NCBI GenBank assembly: GCA_038134485.1
Contig: JAYPVG010000003.1
Location: 109,370-173,369, forward strand
Direction of reading: 5' to 3'
Length of the DNA: 64,000 nucleotides
Source: NORP240 sp038134485
Lineage (GTDB): Bacteria; Pseudomonadota; Gammaproteobacteria; Pseudomonadales; Pseudohongiellaceae
This document shows, piece after piece, positions 62,027-64,000 of this stretch. The notes beneath the pieces are model-generated. The model worked only from the letters and a program-made list of their open reading frames with translations. It was not told the origin of the DNA and searched no databases. The number at the start of each line of letters is the position of its first letter. Position 1 is the first letter of the stretch. The position numbers were made by a program, and so were the translations under genes.

Positions 62027-63004
62027 CTAGATTGAATCTCCACGGGCGACAGTTCCCAAGGAGTACCCTTTGTCGAGCAGGCAAAGAATATAGTTGGTCT
62101 CAATGTAGGGCGGCTGCCAGTTCAGTTTTTCAATACGCAAGCCATGTGTGCCAGGTAACCAGTTGTTACCCATAACGACTCCTGTGGGCACAAGCTCTCC
62201 GTCAGGGCCAAGTTGTATCAGGAAACTCTGCATAGACTGGCCGGCCAATAAGCTCGCTGCCCGCTGGTCTATCTCGTTTGTTTTGGCTGCCTGCTTGATA
62301 CAGTTTTGGGCATCGTCATAGCCCGACCAAGGCACGGCATTCTGCGGAGGTTCAAGATGTTGAGCAGGTACTGAGTCAACTCGGACTCCTCGAGGCTTGT
62401 ATCCGATTTGAAAGTTAGATGTTATTGTAGTGGTCGGTGTGAATCTGTACCAATACAGAGCTTTAATTCCAACTGGTAATATGAGCATCGTCCCCGTGGA
62501 TACTTCATGATTCTCGACTACCAGCGATCCATCTGACGTCAGGAATAAATGGCGATTGATCGAGCTGAAGTAGACAACGGGTAAAAAGGGAGGTACCCCA
62601 TCCAAGTGCCAAGATCTGTCATTTAAAACAATTCGCCCTTCACGACATGGCAAATCATCAGCGGACAAAAAACGCTCGTTGTACAACTCATCCTCGACCC
62701 AGGCGCTAATCCTCCAGCTTGAATTATCTTGATATTCAATCGTGAAATGAGATATCGCACCCAGTTCATAATTGATCATCAATGGGTCAAAGGAGCTCAG
62801 AGGAAAGAACAGCGATGCCAGGAAAATTGATCCCCCGTCATCCGTAATCCCGCTGTTTTTATACGCACCATTCAGATCGGGACAGACCGAAGCGGTATTT
62901 CTGGCCTGTTCGGGCCATTCATCCGGATAATATCTATTGACACATCCACTAACACCGAGTGCACAGAGAAAAACGCATGTCAGGTAGCGTTTCAGAGGCA
63001 TCAT
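62027..63004 (-). CDS. Lipoprotein of unknown function
   Basis: A 325-residue lipoprotein from the ATG at 63004, overlapping the previous stop as ATGA. The lipobox VSGC is at about residue 20. The middle contains LNDRSWHLDGVPPFLPVVYF and LFLTSDGSLVVENHE, followed by ILPVGIKALYWYRF. The neighbour at 63001 has a similar order (WDGLLLEGV, FLPAAQRDEYNIMFTVDGELAVRY), so the two look like diverged tandem copies. An upstream ATG at 63109 lies inside that neighbour and is not used here. Confidence 0.75.
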   Translation of the reverse strand: MMPLKRYLTCVFLCALGVSGCVNRYYPDEWPEQARNTASVCPDLNGAYKNSGITDDGGSIFLASLFFPLSSFDPLMINYELGAISHFTIEYQDNSSWRISAWVEDELYNERFLSADDLPCREGRIVLNDRSWHLDGVPPFLPVVYFSSINRHLFLTSDGSLVVENHEVSTGTMLILPVGIKALYWYRFTPTTTITSNFQIGYKPRGVRVDSVPAQHLEPPQNAVPWSGYDDAQNCIKQAAKTNEIDQRAASLLAGQSMQSFLIQLGPDGELVPTGVVMGNNWLPGTHGLRIEKLNWQPPYIETNYILCLLDKGYSLGTVARGDSI

Positions 63005-63741
63005 CGCGAGCTGACTTCTTCGAGGGGGCTTTCCTCCGGTTCCGTAGTGTCGATGCTGTCGTAGATAAACCAGATTTCCTTGTCCTGTACGTACATGGGA
63101 AATACCCAAAAGAAAGTGCCGGTTGTCCTGCCAATATAACGCACAGCCAATTCCCCATCCACGGTAAACATAATATTGTATTCATCACGCTGAGCTGCTG
63201 GTAAGAAAATCCCGCCGGTCCACAATAGACCGGCAACCACTCCTTCCAGCAACAGACCATCCCAACTGGTCTTAAATCGCCAACGGCCTTTATTGCAGTC
63301 CTTAGCCTCAGGGGTAAGCACCACCGCGTCTGATACTTCCTGGCCGGCAATCCAGGGCGAAATGCTCAGGTCGCCATCCCCTAGGGTTACCAATTTAAAG
63401 CTGTCTATACCGAGCACCGGGGCTTTTTCCTCCCACAATAAACTTGAAAACGCAGGTGTCGGAATCGCCTCCTCTCCCAATGTTCTGCCAAAGTTGGAAA
63501 AGATGCCACTTGGTGTCTGGCATATAATCGCTGATGCCGGCCCTATCAATGGCCTCTGAACCTCGGGCCCCGCGCAGCTATTTATTACTGAAAAAAGAAG
63601 AGTGCCAGCAACAAGTCTACTCGCTATCAACCGCGGGAGCGTGTGCCCGTCAATTTGAAAGTTAGATAGCGAGTTTTTCGATCGGGCAACCTGGCCGTTC
63701 CGAATCAACGGACTATTTATCGGATGTGATATGTAATCCAT
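63001..63741 (-). CDS. Lipoprotein of unknown function, tandem relative of the next gene
   Basis: A 246-residue frame from the ATG at 63741. The export signal with a possible lipobox (FSVINSC) begins only at about residue 37, so the true start may be a TTG nearer to it, around LIASRLVAGT. The C-terminal half has WDGLLLEGVVAGLLW, an FTVDGELAVRYIGRTTGTFFW strand pattern and an acidic end. Function unknown. The next gene overlaps its stop by four bases. Confidence 0.7.
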   Translation of the reverse strand: MDYISHPINSPLIRNGQVARSKNSLSNFQIDGHTLPRLIASRLVAGTLLFSVINSCAGPEVQRPLIGPASAIICQTPSGIFSNFGRTLGEEAIPTPAFSSLLWEEKAPVLGIDSFKLVTLGDGDLSISPWIAGQEVSDAVVLTPEAKDCNKGRWRFKTSWDGLLLEGVVAGLLWTGGIFLPAAQRDEYNIMFTVDGELAVRYIGRTTGTFFWVFPMYVQDKEIWFIYDSIDTTEPEESPLEEVSSR

Positions 63742-64000
63742 CTAGCGTCTCGCCAGTATCTACCTGCGGCAATCGTGATCCTATTTTACCTACTTAAAGG
63801 TTTGTTTTCTCGATCTTTCTTTGTGGCGGCGTTAGTGGACAAAGCAGATGTGCCATTCGCTCTTCGCCCGGATTCAGGGTCAAGGGCTAACTGGTATGTC
63901 GACGCGCAATTTCTTCGCCGACCTTTTTCATGTTTACACTTTTGTTTTTTATGGTTTATTTTCGGACTGGCCAGGACGGCCTTGGACAATAAATGGTCGG
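63742..64000. other. Non-coding end of window
   Basis: About 260 bases with no credible gene. A 67-codon reverse frame (63989-63786) is Lys/Arg/Asn-rich without family features. The region should hold the promoter of the lipoprotein run. Confidence 0.5.

Noticed and set aside
63786..63989. Reverse 67-codon basic frame near the window end
   Set aside because: Lys/Arg/Asn-rich without any motif or ribosome site; cannot be separated from chance.
1..64000. Search for mobile elements, prophage, CRISPR and restriction or defence genes
   Set aside because: No transposase, integrase, phage structural gene, Cas protein, methyltransferase-nuclease pair or regular repeat array was seen.

Overview
The window looks like a piece of a draft or metagenome-derived chromosome of a free-living, probably marine gammaproteobacterium of the wider Pseudomonadales. 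It contains one 10-N scaffold join (2051-2060), so it is not a finished sequence. Affiliation rests on gene order. The run tRNA-Lys / queC / queE / cpoB / pal / tolB / tolA / tolR / tolQ / ruvB / ruvA / ruvC / yebC / aspS, then proS / acylphosphatase / YihY / arsC-like / wrbA / DUF2069 / hda / DUF2066 / purM / purN / DUF3108 (about 22.7-45 kb), is as I remember it from Pseudomonas aeruginosa. The run bepA / tusA-like / perM-like / dapA / bamC (14.8-19.8 kb) also matches Pseudomonas. No insertion sequence, prophage, integron or CRISPR array was seen.

Layout. 1-7 kb: the start of a DUF1315 gene, a GlpG-type rhomboid, NAD kinase, a D-cysteine desulfhydrase/ACC deaminase-family gene cut by the N gap, tRNA-Asp, tRNA-Val, queD, ung, lysS and prfB with its programmed +1 frameshift. 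7-20 kb: mnmC, apeB, an exported FKBP isomerase, two accessory genes (a leucine-rich-repeat lipoprotein and an acidic unknown), miaE, rmuC, bamC, dapA, an AI-2E/PerM permease, a TusA-like protein, bepA. 20-22.6 kb: nadA, an SRAP DNA-repair protein and a secreted hydrolase with the layout of PET-degrading polyester hydrolases. 22.7-35 kb: tRNA-Lys, queuosine genes, the Tol-Pal system, RuvABC, YebC, AspRS and a small zinc ribbon. 35-45 kb: an HU-like protein with a basic tail, proS and purine, DnaA-control and redox genes. 45-49 kb: FleQ and FlgM regulators without other flagellar genes, a thioesterase and a glycosyltransferase pair.

From 49.4 kb the content is accessory. At 49.9-58.4 kb is a catabolic island: an acyl-CoA ligase flanked by two 342-residue exported paralogues of unknown function, then acyl-CoA dehydrogenase, thiolase, an HSD10-like 3-hydroxyacyl-CoA dehydrogenase and an alpha-methylacyl-CoA racemase with all three catalytic residues. 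Together they suggest breakdown of methyl-branched acyl chains, although no enoyl-CoA hydratase is present. At 58.5-63.7 kb is a run of lineage-specific lipoproteins and small membrane proteins. One of the lipoproteins is split by a single-base deletion in a C run.

Main points for a second look: the polyester-hydrolase-like enzyme; the exported paralogue pair in the acyl-CoA island; the N gap, which can be closed by a 7-base overlap that restores a proper C-terminus; the frameshifted lipoprotein; and a five-codon leader with a consensus Shine-Dalgarno inside a hairpin just before tolQ.
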